Shown in pieces: positions 1 through 11,977 of a DNA stretch of 64,000 nucleotides. The first letter of the stretch is position 1; each line of letters starts with the position of its first letter. The notes beneath the pieces are model-generated. The model was not told where the DNA came from. It ran no database searches and saw only the letters and a program-made list of their open reading frames with translations. The stretch spans positions 30,147,505 to 30,211,504 of the forward strand of contig JARWIR010000003.1 in NCBI GenBank assembly GCA_029959085.1. Reading direction: 5' to 3'. The stretch comes from Nemophila menziesii. Its lineage: Eukaryota; Streptophyta; Magnoliopsida; Boraginales; Hydrophyllaceae. The position numbers and the translations under genes were made by a program.

Positions 1-476
1 AATCCCGTAACTGATGACAGGCCTCCACTAAAACTGCTTTTCCCGATGCGTTACAACTCCGATTGACCTCATTCCAGTTGCTAAAGTTCCGTACTTCGAT
101 AAGGAATGTTTTCTCTTCAAAGGTCAGCGGCTCAATCAGCTCTTAAGTACCTCGAAAACAGCAATCAAGGGCCTGGAAAATGGATTTTCAGCTCTAAAAT
201 AAAATCTTTGGGATTTCTCTTAAAGTCTTGACTCTATCTTTTGATCTTTGACTTTATCTTCGGATTCCTTTCCTAGCTAACATTTAAAAACCTGTAAACT
301 TTACACTAAAAATACCAATATTATGCGCAAAAGTTTAATAATTCAAAAATGCTAGAAATAAAAAGGGACATCCGAATTATTGCATATTTCATTCAAAAGT
401 CTATCGAATTAATTAAATAAACACCAAAAATGATGTCTCCTAAGGGTCTAAAATAAGAACAATTAGGGAGACATCA
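1..476 (-). repeat. Partial LTR of a minus-strand Athila-like element
   Basis: The right edge, read on the minus strand, starts TGATGTCTCC, and an inverted copy of that decamer lies about 36 bases inside (431-440). This is the hairpin-like start shared by the other long LTRs in the window. The LTR runs off the left edge, so neither its other end nor its element can be seen. It interrupts the plus-strand LTR that resumes at 477. Confidence 0.7.
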
Positions 477-1100
477 GTCACCTGGAAGGGTGTCTAATTA
501 TTGAAACACCACATAAACGTCTAGTGTGTGGAATTAATCCTGACAAGATTTGCCTAACTAGATAGTCATTAGGGTTTATTTTAATCACCAATCATCATTA
601 GTAGGCCAGTCTCATCTAGGAACCTAGTAGCGCAGGAACACCCAATTTGAGTCCCCTCGTGATTGTGAGGTCGCCACCCTAGTTCTCTCTCTGGGGATAG
701 GGGGAATTTAGAATCCTGACTACTTATCTAAGAGCTATTATCTCCCTTATAAACTGAACTTATAGAAAGACATAAAAGGATTAGTGCAAACTAGCAAAAC
801 CTAAGCTATATTCTCTCATCTTATTTCTCTCATATTTAATTATTTGTCTTTTAATTTATTTAGTTGTTAATCTCATCTCCCAATCGATCTTATTTATTTT
901 TTGTCTTTTGATTATTAATTGCTACTCTGATTTGTTTACCCATTTGTATAACACACTAAGTCCCTGAGAACGAATCTAACTTATCATTAAAACTTGCATA
1001 CGTCTTGTAATACTTGCAGTACTGTGTTAAGTCTAGGGTGATTAGTGCATTGTTTTCCATATTTATTTATCATATTTTTATCACACCCTAGGTGGCGCCA
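477..1100 (+). repeat. 3' part of an A-type LTR
   Basis: This stretch aligns by eye with the last ~620 bases of the LTRs ending at 28400, 36261, 52673 and 61006. Shared blocks include GAAACACCACATAA, TCCCTGAGAACGAA, ATACTTGCAGTACTGTG and the terminal ATCACACCCTAGG. Its 5' part was displaced by the minus-strand LTR at 1-476. It ends GGCGCCA where the other copies end GACACCA. Confidence 0.75.
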
Positions 1101-1919
1101 CTTATTGTCTATAGGAATTAAGTTTGGGGTGGTGGGTTTCATCATGGGAGATTACGCTGGGTGGGAATTATATGCATTTATGTTTTGCGCGAATTTTGAT
1201 GTTGTATTAATTGTAACCCTTTGCCGGGTCTTTGCAAAAAAAAAGAGAAAATAAGAGACATGACAATTCACTTCAATATGGGTGTCATGGGTATCTTACA
1301 ATAACAAAAGAATGAATAAATTGGAAAAAAAGAAATAAAAACAAAGTAACAGGAAAAGTAAAAAGTTTTGGAAATCATCTTGAAAGATTATTGAGTTTAG
1401 TTGGGGATGCTATTTTAGTGCGTCAAGTGGGTTGAGTGAGATCATATATGAGTGCAAACTCAAGCTCTAGCTTAATATGTTGAAGGCTAGTGAGGAGAGA
1501 GCCAAAAGCTCACTTTTCATTATCTAAATGTACCATACCGTCCCTAAGCCTACGCTAAACCCGTAAAAACCTTGTGATTCTTAGGTACGTAGTGGAAGAA
1601 CACTTTTTCTAATAGGGATTAAGTTAAGTGGAGCATTCAGAAGCATGTAAGGATCGATGAACACCCTAAAGCCACCATATCAAGCTAAGTATCGAGGGTA
1701 ACCATCTAGCATTGTGAAGTCAATTTGGAATTGAAATAATTTATGTGTTTGATTTTGTAGGATAGGTGTATGCGTGCATTAGTTCTTAGGTCTTACTATA
1801 TAAGATTTATTTTATGTTTTGCTTTGGTATCATTCTTTGGATTCTGCATTTCCTTCATAACTTAAACCTTTAATTTTGTTCTTACTTTGTGGGACGACAA
1901 AGATTTGAGTTGGGGGTCT
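1101..1919 (+). mobile_element. 3' untranslated tail of an A-like element with polypurine tract
   Basis: The stretch matches, block for block, the non-coding tail between the second ORF and the 3' LTR of A1 and A2 (34240-35160 and 58560-59476). Shared landmarks are GTTTGGGGTGGTGGG, TGTAACCCTTTGCCGGG, GGAGAGAGCCAAAAGCTCAC and ATACCGTCCCTAAGCCTA. It ends with the polypurine tract TTGAGTTGGGGGTCT at the start of the next LTR. The whole coding region, gag to second ORF, is absent between 1100 and 1101. Confidence 0.7.
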
Positions 1920-3429
1920 TGATGTCTCCCATTTGGGATAGAAAAATCCCTTCAAGAGTCATCATTTAGGTTTAGTAGTCGTATTTTGCTATAATGCACT
2001 TTCTTCATTCATTTTGGAATTATTTGTACTTTTAAAGCTTTTGTGCGTTAATTTGTGTGTTTAGTGTGAAGTTCTTAGGTATATGGATTCTAGGAGGTAC
2101 CAAGATGAAGAGAAGAAGTGAAGATTCAAGTCCAATAACAAGGAAAAGCGTTGAAAGAGAAAAAAATCACTTTGGTGAAGGTGGATAAGTTTTAGAAAGA
2201 GTTAAGTCGTCACTTGTTTCCATTTATGAGGCCAATCGGTGAGAATCCAAACTTAGTGGTTCAAATAAAAGTTGTGGGCCTTGAATCAATGAAATTTGAG
2301 AAGTGGAATCAATGGATTTGGCTTATGATGCAAAAGATATACCCGATTTACTAAAGTGATGCAGTGCAGTTCTGAATTAATTAAAACAGATTTAGGCCTT
2401 TTTAATCACTTACTTACGCCCATATGGGTCAACTCCATTTTATACCTCTATAGAAGGCTTATTTTACCTCATAAATTAGTGGACATCATTAGAAACAATA
2501 TTTTGAGAGAGAGGAAATGATGGGAGCATGGAATAGAAGAGAAGAAGATTGGTTTTCGACCAACCTTCAACAATTTAACACCAAATCTATTCCAATTATT
2601 ATGTATGTCTCGTTATTAATTTATGTCTTCAGTTTAGTTATGGTTTAATTTTCCCTTACTTGAGAATAGCTATTTACGGGATGATCCCTAGTTTTTAATT
2701 TAAAGTTTCTTAAATTTGGGAATGCTTTAATTTAAATTAAGTTGTACTATTTTCCATCGATTATGTTCTTTCAATAATCACTATTACTTCTCTGATCAAT
2801 TAGATATATTTATAGTATTTAGGCTATTCGTTGTGGCGCGATCATCCAGAAAGGGAGGGCGGTCTAAATACAAAACTAGGACATAGACGTGTGGTGTGCG
2901 TTATTAAACCTGGTGGTCTTAACTAACCACATAGTCAGAAAGGTTTATGCTAGCAATCAATTGAAAGTATTGTAATGTCACTCTGACGAGTTCATAGTAC
3001 CGTAGATCAACATCCTTTCTATCGTGACGGGATTTAGGAAGATATTAGAATCTAGGCTAATGCAAAATACCGATTTTACCCTTAAGCAATAAACTGTGAA
3101 TTCAAGAACTTCGGTGATTCCCTAGCAAAACTCAAGTATTTTTCTCATTTAAGTGATCTATTTCACTTCATTCTTAGTTTAATTTAGTCTATCTTTAGAT
3201 TGACTTTCTTGCCTCTAGCTCTTAATACTTAAATACCAAATAAATATCTACTCTTTTTATTTTAGCAATTAATTCTACTTTCTATTTAAACACTTAATCA
3301 TAACCTCGTAATTCCTGTGGAGACAAATATCCCGATTTTACTTATCTGTTACTTAGAACGACCGGTACACTTGCGGTTAGTTGTTTCTCTTCCTTTGTGT
3401 TGATTTTTATCACACTCTAGGAGCCACCA
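1920..3429 (+). repeat. LTR of an Athila-like element, subfamily B (3' LTR)
   Basis: The LTR is 1510 bp, starts TGATGTCTCC right after a polypurine tract and ends CACACTCTAGGAGCCACCA. Its body resembles the solo LTR at 37156-38746: the GTGCGTTAATTTGTGTGTTTAG block, the paired statements around TCCTGACGG, and ACACTTGCGG near the end. It does not resemble the A-type LTR piece at 477-1100, so the two LTRs of this element seem to come from different subfamilies. Confidence 0.75.
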
Positions 3430-3548
3430 ACACACCGCATGTAAATTAGAACTAGGTTACAGTTCGAACCTTGTACCTCTCACTTTATACCTTTTAAGTG
3501 CTGAAAAAATAGAAAGTCTCTGGCCAATTGAGTTATCCCAACTAGTTC
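3430..3548 (-). repeat. Truncated tRNA-derived SINE
   Basis: On the minus strand it has a tRNA-like A box (AACTCAATTGGCCAGAGAC) and, about 60 bases on, a B box (AGGTTCGAACTG). It is related to the fuller copy at 11041-11305, sharing GAGGTACAAGG next to the B box. The 3' part is cut off exactly at the LTR end at 3429, so the LTR element probably inserted into this SINE. Confidence 0.55.
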
Positions 3549-5187
3549 ACTTCAAGCTTGTTTGTTTAATTTATCGAATGAGTTTTTTTGGGCGAACTTG
3601 AGTTATTCACAAATAATATTTTTTTTATTTGGTTAAAGCAGAATTTTCACGAACAATTGATATTAGATAGAGTCTGTGGAATGAAGTATGAAGTGTGAAT
3701 TAATGAAAAATTAAAATCTAAAAAATTATAAAATTCAAGTCAATATATTCGGTTTAAAAATGTATTTAGTGATAAATAAATAAAATAAAGGATTATTTCC
3801 CAAGAAACACCTATTTATGGGCAAGAGAGTAAGGTGGGAGGTGCCTATTTGACATTAACCCTATAAATAAAATATAAATTTACATATCATAAATATAAAC
3901 GAGCAGTTAACGAACGAATTCGAACGATTTTTTTCAAGCCAAACTCAAATTGCTCACAAACGGGTTGATTCGTTTAGAGCCTATATTTACCTTAAAATAA
4001 TAACACTCGAATATCATATATTTAATATATGAACAATCAACTTTTAAAAAAAAATATATTATTGCTTTCCTTTTGAGTCATGCATGGGTTGAACATTGGA
4101 GTATCAAAATTCTTTATTTTGAAACTTCAAGTTGTAAACAGTACAATTTTGCAAATAACTTTTAAAATTGTTAGTTTTGTAAATAGTATAAAATTACAAA
4201 AAAATAAAAAAAAATCTAACTGAAAAAACCACTGTAATAATGAGACGAGATACGTGAGGATCATGAATTTCATGTCTGAAGTTGAGTCACAAAAAGTATG
4301 ATAGAAAATTTGCATAGCCGTACAATATTCGAGACAGGCAAAAAGTTGAAGTCACAGGAAATTTAGAGGTTCGCTATTCTTCAGTCTTGGTGTACGTTTA
4401 ATCTATTAATAAATGCCCACTTGATGGTTGAAGTTATCGGTAGCAGGACAAAATTATAATAAATAATTTATGGATCCACGGACTCCATGGCCACTGACAT
4501 TCAAGCTCCTGACATCACTCAGACTTTCCTTCCCATCCTTCATAAAAACAATATTGGTAAACAGTATTGGGACAATTATGATTAAGAGTGATAGAAATTG
4601 CTGACTTGTTATTAAACTGTGATTTATGGATTTTAACTAGTTTAGTACATCGTTCAAACAAATTCACACCCGAAACCCCTGAAAACTGAAATTAGTTATC
4701 TGACTTGTTAGTAAAGAAGGCGAAGATTCTGTTTGATAACGTACTAGTAGTGTACTAGTGTTCAGTTAGAAAGGTTTTTGAAAAATAAAAAAACAGTGTT
4801 CAGTTAGAAAAGTAATTTTTCAACAGTTAATCTGGTAAATGTTATTCTCTGTAAAATTCTAGATTGATCAATTTGGATTATAAATCATAGAAAAAAATAA
4901 TACTTATTTAGAATAATTACCAATCAAATCTTAACCATAAACTCAATTACAATATTGATACAATAATCTCACAAATTATATTATGATACACTTAAATAAT
5001 TTACTTGTGAAATTTTATGAATTAGTTATATATTTTGTTATAATCTTCTTGCGTGTTAAGCTAATCCAACTAATTATATATATGGTATACATTAAATAAT
5101 TATTTATATTACTAACACCACCATCATCGCCAGTGAACACCGTCGCTGACCGTCACCATCGCTTAGCCAACTACGACCAATCAATTC
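3549..5187. other. Gene-free AT-rich spacer
   Basis: No convincing gene is seen on either strand; the one 62-residue ORF (4127-4315, minus) is low-complexity AT-rich sequence. Two stretches rich in CGAACG/TTGAGTT words (about 3550-3620 and 3900-3985) look like the ends of an old inverted-repeat element, but the boundaries are not clear enough to call. Confidence 0.5.
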
Positions 5188-5654
5188 TATTAGAAATAAA
5201 GAAAAGAGAGAAGGAAAATTTATATTTTTGTGATATGTTTTCATGATAGAGAGAGGTTTTATAGATACTTACAATCACACATAGTATGCTGCAAATATAT
5301 ACACTTACATACACTTAGAGCCCGTTTAGGATTGATTATTTTAAAGTTAAAAGTGTTTTTCGATTAAAATTAAAATATTTGTAAAAAAAATGTTAAAAAT
5401 TATTTTGACATCTAAAATCACCGTTAAGTGATTATTTAATAATCACTTATCTAGTGTTTTTCCTAAAAGGGATTTTAAGGGTTTAAAGTATTTTTATGGA
5501 TCTAAAATCACTTCAAGTGATTATTTTTAAAAAGCAATCCAAACGGGCCCTTATACTATCTAACTAATCTATTATATTGTTTTGCCATTGTAGTTTAGTA
5601 GTATTTATCTTGTGTGGTGATGGTGCATGATGTAGTATAGTATATATCTTATCC
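5188..5654 (-). repeat. 3' LTR of copia-1, split by a MITE
   Basis: It matches the right LTR (9821-10050) along its length, for example ACTTACAATCACACA, GTGGTGATGGTGCATGATG and TATATATCTTATC. The only major difference is the 233-bp insertion at 5318-5550 plus a duplicated TTA. Without it the LTR is 231 bp against 230 for its partner. Confidence 0.85.
5318..5550. mobile_element. MITE with TTA target duplication (PIF/Harbinger-like)
   Basis: The terminal inverted repeats are GAGCCCGTTTAGGATTG at the left and, read from the right, GGGCCCGTTTGGATTGC. The element is 233 bp and flanked by TTA at 5315-5317 and 5551-5553. It has no coding capacity, and its interior has mirror-image AATCACTT/AAGTGATT words. 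A TTA duplication is characteristic of PIF/Harbinger (Tourist-type) elements. The partner LTR of copia-1 lacks the insertion, so the MITE arrived after copia-1 integrated. Confidence 0.75.
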
Positions 5655-5765
5655 TCCCCAAGTTGAGCATATATAATAAGGGAATCTTGTTAAGAAGAGT
5701 AGAGAATAAAGTAGGAGCAAGAAATAAATCTGCAACTTGTTGAGAAGAAGAAACATAATAAAGCT

Positions 5766-8700
5766 TCAAGAGTTTAGCTCCACTTGTTCTCGTACAAAAT
5801 GAAAATCGACATCAATGTGTCGAGTTTGAGTGTGAAACATCGGATTGATAGACAAGGCAATAGCAGAAATATTATCACACGCAAGAGTAGGAGCGTCCAC
5901 TTCTATATGCAAACTCTTAAGCAAGAAAGTGGACCAATTGATTTCTGCAGCCTCAGTGGATGAACGAGACACATTTAATTGTCTTTTAGAACCCCAAGAA
6001 ACAAGATTAGATCCTAGAAAGACACAGTAACCTGTAGTAGAACATCTATCCACCACGCTACTAGCCCAATCCGAATCAGAAAATGCATGAAGAGTCATAG
6101 AATATGCAGAAAAGCACAATTTGAGTTCCCTTATTAAGTAATTTCTTCAATGATTCAAAGTCAGAATTTGTAGGATGATGCATTGCTTGACATATAGTAT
6201 TAATAGCAAATGCAAGATCAGGGCGAGAGATGGTAAGATACTGCAACACACCAGTTAAACTACGAAATAGAAATGGATCTTCATATAATAATCCATGATT
6301 TGAGATAACACCATATTTATTTTGTGTTGGAGTGAAATAAGCCTTACACTCACTGAGCCCAACACATTTAAGTATAAAGAGAGCGTAATTAGCTTGAGAC
6401 ATAACTATTTTTCCAACTGTACGAGGGATTTCCAAGCCAAGAAAAAAAGACAAAGACCCAAAGTCTTTCATCATAAATCAAGATTTAAGAGTAGAAATAA
6501 TAGACAGTATACAAAATGAATCATCCCCTGTAACTAAGATATTATCCACATAAACTAGTATAACCGTTAAAGAGCTAGAAGCACCCTTAACGGACATAGA
6601 AGAGTCTGCAGGACTCACTACAAAACCTTGAGTAAGAAGAAATGAGTGAAGTAATTGATACTAAGCTCTTCGATCTTGTTTTAGTCCATAGATGGATTGA
6701 TTCAATTTGCAAGAAAAATTCGGATTTGACTGATCAATAAACGTAAAAGGTTGTACCATATAGACATCCTCTTCTAATGCGCCCTTGCAAAAATGCATTG
6801 GACACATCAAGTTGACATACATTCCAACAATTTGAAGCAGGTAACATAAGAACAACCCTAATGGTTTGGTGTTTAACCACAGAGCTAAAGGTTTCAGTAT
6901 AATCCAACCCATATTCTTGCAAGAAACCAAGCGCAACGAGTCAAGCTTTATGGCGAGCAACAGATCTGTTAGCATGTATCTTAATTTTATAAATCCACTT
7001 ACAAGTAGTAGGTTCATGACCATGAGTATAAGGGACAAGATTCCAAGTGTGTTGACTCATGAGGGCATTATATTCCTCGATTATAGCATCTTGCCAACAT
7101 TGATACTTAGCAGCCTCGTTATAGGACACAGATTCAATAAGAGAAAGAGTTAAAATAAGAGATTGACACTTATTCGTAGGTTTAAGGGAGCCCGTATGTG
7201 GTTTAGTCGCTATATGATGACTTGGATGGGAAGAAGTTTAAGGTGCAGTAGTAGGTTGAGGTGAAGTTGTAAGGATAGAAGACACATAAGTAGTACTTGA
7301 AGGAAATGACGTCTCAAAGTTGAAAGAAGAAAAAAATGGGCGAGCAATTATAGGAGTATGAAAAAGATCAACATAGGTGGAGTAAGGACGCTCAATATAA
7401 GACACATAAATAGATGTACGGGAAGGAGAAGCTTGAAAAGGAAGGGATGTTTCAAGAAACAAAATATGTCAAGATATATAAACACGTTTCGTTTGTGGGG
7501 TATATTTATACCCTTTAAAAGTACAATAACCCAAAAAAATGCATTTGGCAGATTTAGGAGAAAGTTTGTGTGGGGCATATAGTTTAAGCCATGGGTTATA
7601 CACATAACCGAACACCTTTAGATGATCATAAGTAGGAGGAGAGTTAAAAAATGCTCAAAAAGACTAATATAATAAAGTAATGGAGTGGGAAGTAAATTGA
7701 TAAGATATGTAGCAAAAGATAAGGCTTCAAGCCAAAAAGAAGAATGAAGATAGCTGTAAGATAAGAGAGCTAATGTGGTTTCTATAAGATGCCTATGTTT
7801 GCGTTCGGAAACCCCATTTTGCTCTAGAGTGTGAGGGCATGATGTTTGGTGAGGAATACCCAAAGACTGAAGTATGTTTTTAAAGTTATGACTAGGAAAT
7901 TCCCCACCATTGTCTGACCTAAAGCACCTAAAATTAGAATATAAGTGAATAAGGATATACTGAAGAAAAACTTTGAATACATCAATGACTTCAGACTTTT
8001 GCTTGAGAGGATAAACCCAAAAAAATCTACTATAATCATCTACAAAAAGGACATAGTATTTAATAGAAGAAAAGGATGAAATATGGAAAGGTCCCCATAT
8101 ATCACTATGAATTAAGTCAAAAGGTTTATAAGACTTAGTTACAGACAAATTATATGGAAGCCTATGTGCTTTAGAAGTAGCACATGAGTTACAATGAATG
8201 CCAATATAATCTAATTTAGTGTTTGAAGTAGTAGACAATGGAATGGAGGATTGAGTGAATGGATGACCCAAGGGCAAATGCTAGAGTAAGGCTGAGGAGG
8301 ACTTCACAGTAGATGACAAATACATCACAGGAGAGATGGAAGACTGAGGACTTAATGAAGAAGAGATTATACTAAAACTCAGAGGGTATAATCCATATCT
8401 ACATGGGCCCTTAAAGAGTAGGCTATTAGTGTATGAGTCATTAATAGACACAAAAGTGGAGTTAAAGGTAATTGAACAGTTATTATCTAATGGAATTTTG
8501 AGATAGACAAGATAATAGAAGAAGTCTGGGGAATATGAAGAATGGAATTCAAATGAAACACAGAGTTTGAAGAAGAAAGCTTACTAGCACCAATGTTACC
8601 AATTTCAAGTGATTGACCATTATTCACATAAACTGTATTACCACCATTATAAGGTTGAGATTGTTGTAGCATAGACACATCATGAGTGACATGACTATTT

Positions 8701-9690
8701 GCTCCAAAATCAAGATACCACATTTCAGGATCATAATTAGATGTACTAGTATTTGAAGTATGAGCTGCCAAAGCAATACGATTCTGCACTCGAGGTGATG
8801 GATATGTAGTAAAATATGTCCTATACCAACAATCTAATGCAGAATGACCAAACTTAACACAAATTTGACAGGTATGAACAGAAAAATTCATACCAAATTG
8901 AGCTACATTAGGAGGTGGCCCTAAAATGGATGAAGAATTTGAAGAAAAACCTCGAGCGCTTTCTCTACCCCGACCTCGACAATTGGAACCATGACCTCGT
9001 CCCAGAGAAAATTGAGGAGCATTATTTGATGAAGAGAAGATATTCGTGTGATTTGAGCTTGAAATGTTACAAGAATCGGCCATTTTCGTATGTAGCTCTT
9101 CAAGATCAAGTAAATCTCCTAAAGAATGGAAGCTGAGAGTCGAGGTCTGAGCATAAGTGATTCGTATACTTGACTTGAATTGATTTAATTCAGAAGGAAT
9201 AATTTTCAATGTATACATAATAATATCCTCAAGAGGAAGAGAAGAGGCAGATGTGTCAATGCCATCACATATATCCTGTATTTCAGCTAGATGTTCGTGC
9301 ATAGTTTGATCACCTTTTTGAATATTGCAGAGTTTTATTTTGAGTTGGTGCACATGAGTTCTACACCGATTGACGAATATTTCTTCCAATTTACGCCAAA
9401 CCTCAGATGAACTTTGCATACGCACAACTTGAGACAATATAGAAGGAATAACATAACATATGAGAGACACTTTAAGCTGATGGTCTTCAATGATCCAAAT
9501 AGAGAAAGTAGGATCAGAGGAGGCCGAAGAAGATATGGACCCAAAAATGTGATCGAGATATCCATGAGATTCCAATACAGCTTTAAGTTGAGCCATCCAA
9601 AGAACTTAGTTCGTTGAATCGAGTTTGATCTGAACTAGCGATGCCCAATTATGTTGAAGGAGTAGCTCAGCCGGAATGGCTGAGCTAGAG
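5766..9690 (-). pseudogene. copia-1 gag-pol polyprotein, broken
   Basis: In coding order the minus strand shows: Gag (about 9690-8880) with basic RGRGR stretches; a zinc knuckle CQICVKFGHSALDC; an aspartic protease with DFGANSHVTHD; an integrase core (8277-7618) with the HSDIWGPF, SDNGGEF and NGVSERKHRH blocks; RT (about 7130-6480); and RNase H (6119-5766) with DSDWASSVVDRCSTTGY. Defects: a TAA replaces a codon just before the ATG at 9596, so the visible Gag start is an artefact; gag and integrase are in different frames; and the RT motif reads YVDN instead of YVDD (6541-6552), losing a catalytic aspartate. Such polyproteins normally form virus-like particles and copy the element RNA. This copy cannot. 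Confidence 0.85.
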
Positions 9691-9808
9691 ATAATATATG
9701 GTGTAGAGGATGAAGAAGATTACATAATTGAAGCGTGGAAGAGATCAGAGCAGAGAAAGTGAAGCTTATAACGCCATTAATGGAGAAAAACACTTGTTTC
9801 TCTTATGC

Positions 9809-9820
9809 CTCTAGATACCA
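9809..9820 (-). promoter_or_regulatory. Primer-binding site of copia-1
   Basis: Read on the minus strand this is TGGTATCTAGAG, directly after the 5' LTR. It resembles the initiator-methionine tRNA complement (TGGTATCAGAGC) used by most plant copia elements, with small changes. Confidence 0.65.
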
Positions 9821-10050
9821 TATAAGAAGTAAAGAGAAGAGAGAAGGAACTTCTATATTTGTGTGTTATGTTTACATGATAAAGAGAGTTGTTATATAGA
9901 CTTACAATCACACACAGTGTGCTGCAAATACATACACTTACATACACTAATACTATCTAACTAATCTGTTATATCATTTTGTCATGTAGTTGAGTAGTAT
10001 TTATCATGTGTGGTGATGGTGCATGATGTAGTGTAGTATATATCTTATCA
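9821..10050 (-). repeat. 5' LTR of copia-1
   Basis: This is a 230-bp LTR starting TGATAAGATATATAC on the minus strand and ending CTTCTTATA before the primer site. It is intact relative to the MITE-split left LTR. By eye the two LTRs differ at several percent of sites, so this is not a recent insertion. Confidence 0.8.
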
Positions 10051-10055
10051 ATTTC

Positions 10056-11040
10056 AACATTCAACTCTAGTCACCTTTAGCGAACAATTTATTTTTTTCA
10101 ATTTTGACGTAAAAGTATACAAAACCTATATATAATCCACAACTACAAAATTATTTTTCTACAACCACAAATTTGTAGAACTATAAATTTTTTCAAAAAC
10201 ACCAAAACGATAAAAATCAACTACTAACCAACCAATCTTTACAAAATTATTTAAATCAATATCAAAGTTTACAAAAATTGATACCCAATTAATCATTCAC
10301 TTCCTCATACACATATGTAGAAGGAAAGAGTAGCCAACTTGCTAGTTTCACGATAATATATTGAACTTCTCTCCTAGATCTCTTTTACTTCTTTTAGATG
10401 GGTAAAATCGAACTAACATGTAACACTTATGAATCAATTCTATCCCTAGTATCGATAAAAACGCATCCACATCTAACTGCTTCACTCCAACATTGGTATT
10501 CCGCCTAACATTTCTAGAAATATGACCAGTTTATCCGTTGAAACATCTAAGGAGATGATGGAACACGACCAAATCCAGCCGTTCCACCAATTCCACTAGT
10601 TTGGTATACCAAACATAAATATGTTTGGATCCCCATTTCACCACTTCTGATTAACTGTACTACTTCACGATGGACCGAGCTTTTTGATATACTTCCTTTG
10701 ATCTCTCAAATGAGGGGTGGTGGGTTCGTTTCTAAACATCATGGTGGACAGAGGTGTGGTGTTCAATATTCCCAAGTCTTCATATGAAGTACGGTGGAAA
10801 GTGTTTTGATCACTCGGTGGACCAAAGTCTTCTTGAACCTATAGACTTATGAAGTGTACTAGAAAGAGTTGATAGAGTATCTCCGCAAAGACACTAAATA
10901 TTTGTTTTGTTTTGGGTTTTAAGACTCTAATGCAAATACAATTAATTAAGTAAGACTCAATCTAAAGACAACTAACTAAAAGAATAAAAATGAATGAAAG
11001 TATAGCTCAAGAACTCACAAATAATCCTCACTACTCTTTA
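10056..11040. other. Gene-free spacer downstream of KRP
   Basis: No ORF of note and no recognisable repeat were found. Base composition matches single-copy-looking AT-rich intergenic DNA. Confidence 0.4.
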
Positions 11041-11305
11041 TCTTATATTTTATTATTTTTTTTGGTTTATGGGTGATCCAAGATTGCTTATGTGTACCAC
11101 GACTAATCCCACAAGGATATACACACCTCCCCATACATATTCCTATGTAAATCAGAACTACCCATGTTCAAGGAGGGGTTCGAGCCTTGTACCTCTTACT
11201 TTACACCCGTTAAGAAGGTGATTCAAACTCTAAACCTTTCCTTCAAAGGCTAAAGACATAGCAAGGCTCTAGCCAGTTGTACTAACCCAAGTGGTTTATG
11301 TTTTA
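11041..11305 (-). repeat. tRNA-derived SINE, near full length
   Basis: On the minus strand it begins CACTTGGGTTAGTACAACTGG (A-box-like, about 11300-11270). It has a B box GGCTCGAACCCCTCC about 100 bases later, continues through a tRNA-unrelated body and ends in an A-rich tail (AAAAAAAATAATAAAA) near 11045. This order of polymerase III boxes, body and A-rich tail is that of a plant SINE. It shares its tRNA-like head with the fragment at 3430-3548. A target-site duplication was not clear. Confidence 0.6.
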
Positions 11306-11977
11306 TTGTTTAAGAAGAATGTGTAATCATGCAATAGCCCGTACTCTAATATAAGAATTGGGTAAGGAATACTTATGAAATTATTAATGTTTATATCGAA
11401 CCTTGTTGACTATCTAGTTAAGCAAGCTTTTGAACCCCATCAGAGCTTAAGCTTTTGAACCTTATCAGAGTTTAAGCTTTTGAACCCTTAATAGTAATAT
11501 ATGTGAAAACATTAAACACACACCACCACCAGCTACTAACACATGGCAGTAAATCTCATACATGTATCACAATCGCAAAAACAAGAAAAAATCCAAAGGT
11601 TCAAAAAACAATAATAAATGGGAGATATAAGTAAGTGACGGAAAACATATAAAATATAGTAAGAGATATAAAAAGAGAAATGAGTTTTAATATACGAAAA
11701 TAACATCTCAAAAAGTAGAGAGATGGAAGTGAAACGAGAAAGTAAAGTAAATAATACACTACACATTACTCTCTACTTCTAAGTCTTCTAGACTACACTA
11801 CCAAATGGTTAGTGATTGTAAATTTGATGATGAGGTCTTTGTTATGTCATAAGTTATGAAATTACACATGGTCAAACCCCCTACTATTTCTTTTTTACAC
11901 TACTAAGATATGCTTTTTTTGGGGTAGACTAGTAAATCTTTCCTTTTGCTCCCCCTTCTTCTTCTTTTCTTTATAAC
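11306..11977. other. Spacer and likely 3' flank of KRP
   Basis: No gene is seen. The 76-residue minus-strand ORF at 11536-11766 is hydrophobic low-complexity sequence without recognisable features. The three near-identical words TTAAGCTTTTGAACC (about 11445-11490) form a short tandem repeat. The stretch nearest 11977 should hold the KRP 3' UTR and poly(A) site. Confidence 0.4.

Larger units (their letters stand above)
5188..10050 (-). mobile_element. Complete but inactivated Ty1/copia element (copia-1)
   Basis: The element has two ~230-bp LTRs (5188-5654 after removing a MITE, and 9821-10050), a primer site next to the right LTR, and gag, protease, integrase, RT and RNase H on the minus strand in copia order. 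Flanking 5-mers AATTC (5183-5187) and ATTTC (10051-10055) match at 4 of 5 positions, as expected for an aged target-site duplication. The coding region carries stops and frameshifts throughout, so it cannot move by itself. A PPT-like CTTGGGGAGG lies next to the left LTR. Confidence 0.85.

Noticed and set aside
1045..1254. 69-codon plus-strand ORF
   Set aside because: It spans the junction of an LTR end and a non-coding element tail, so it is accidental.
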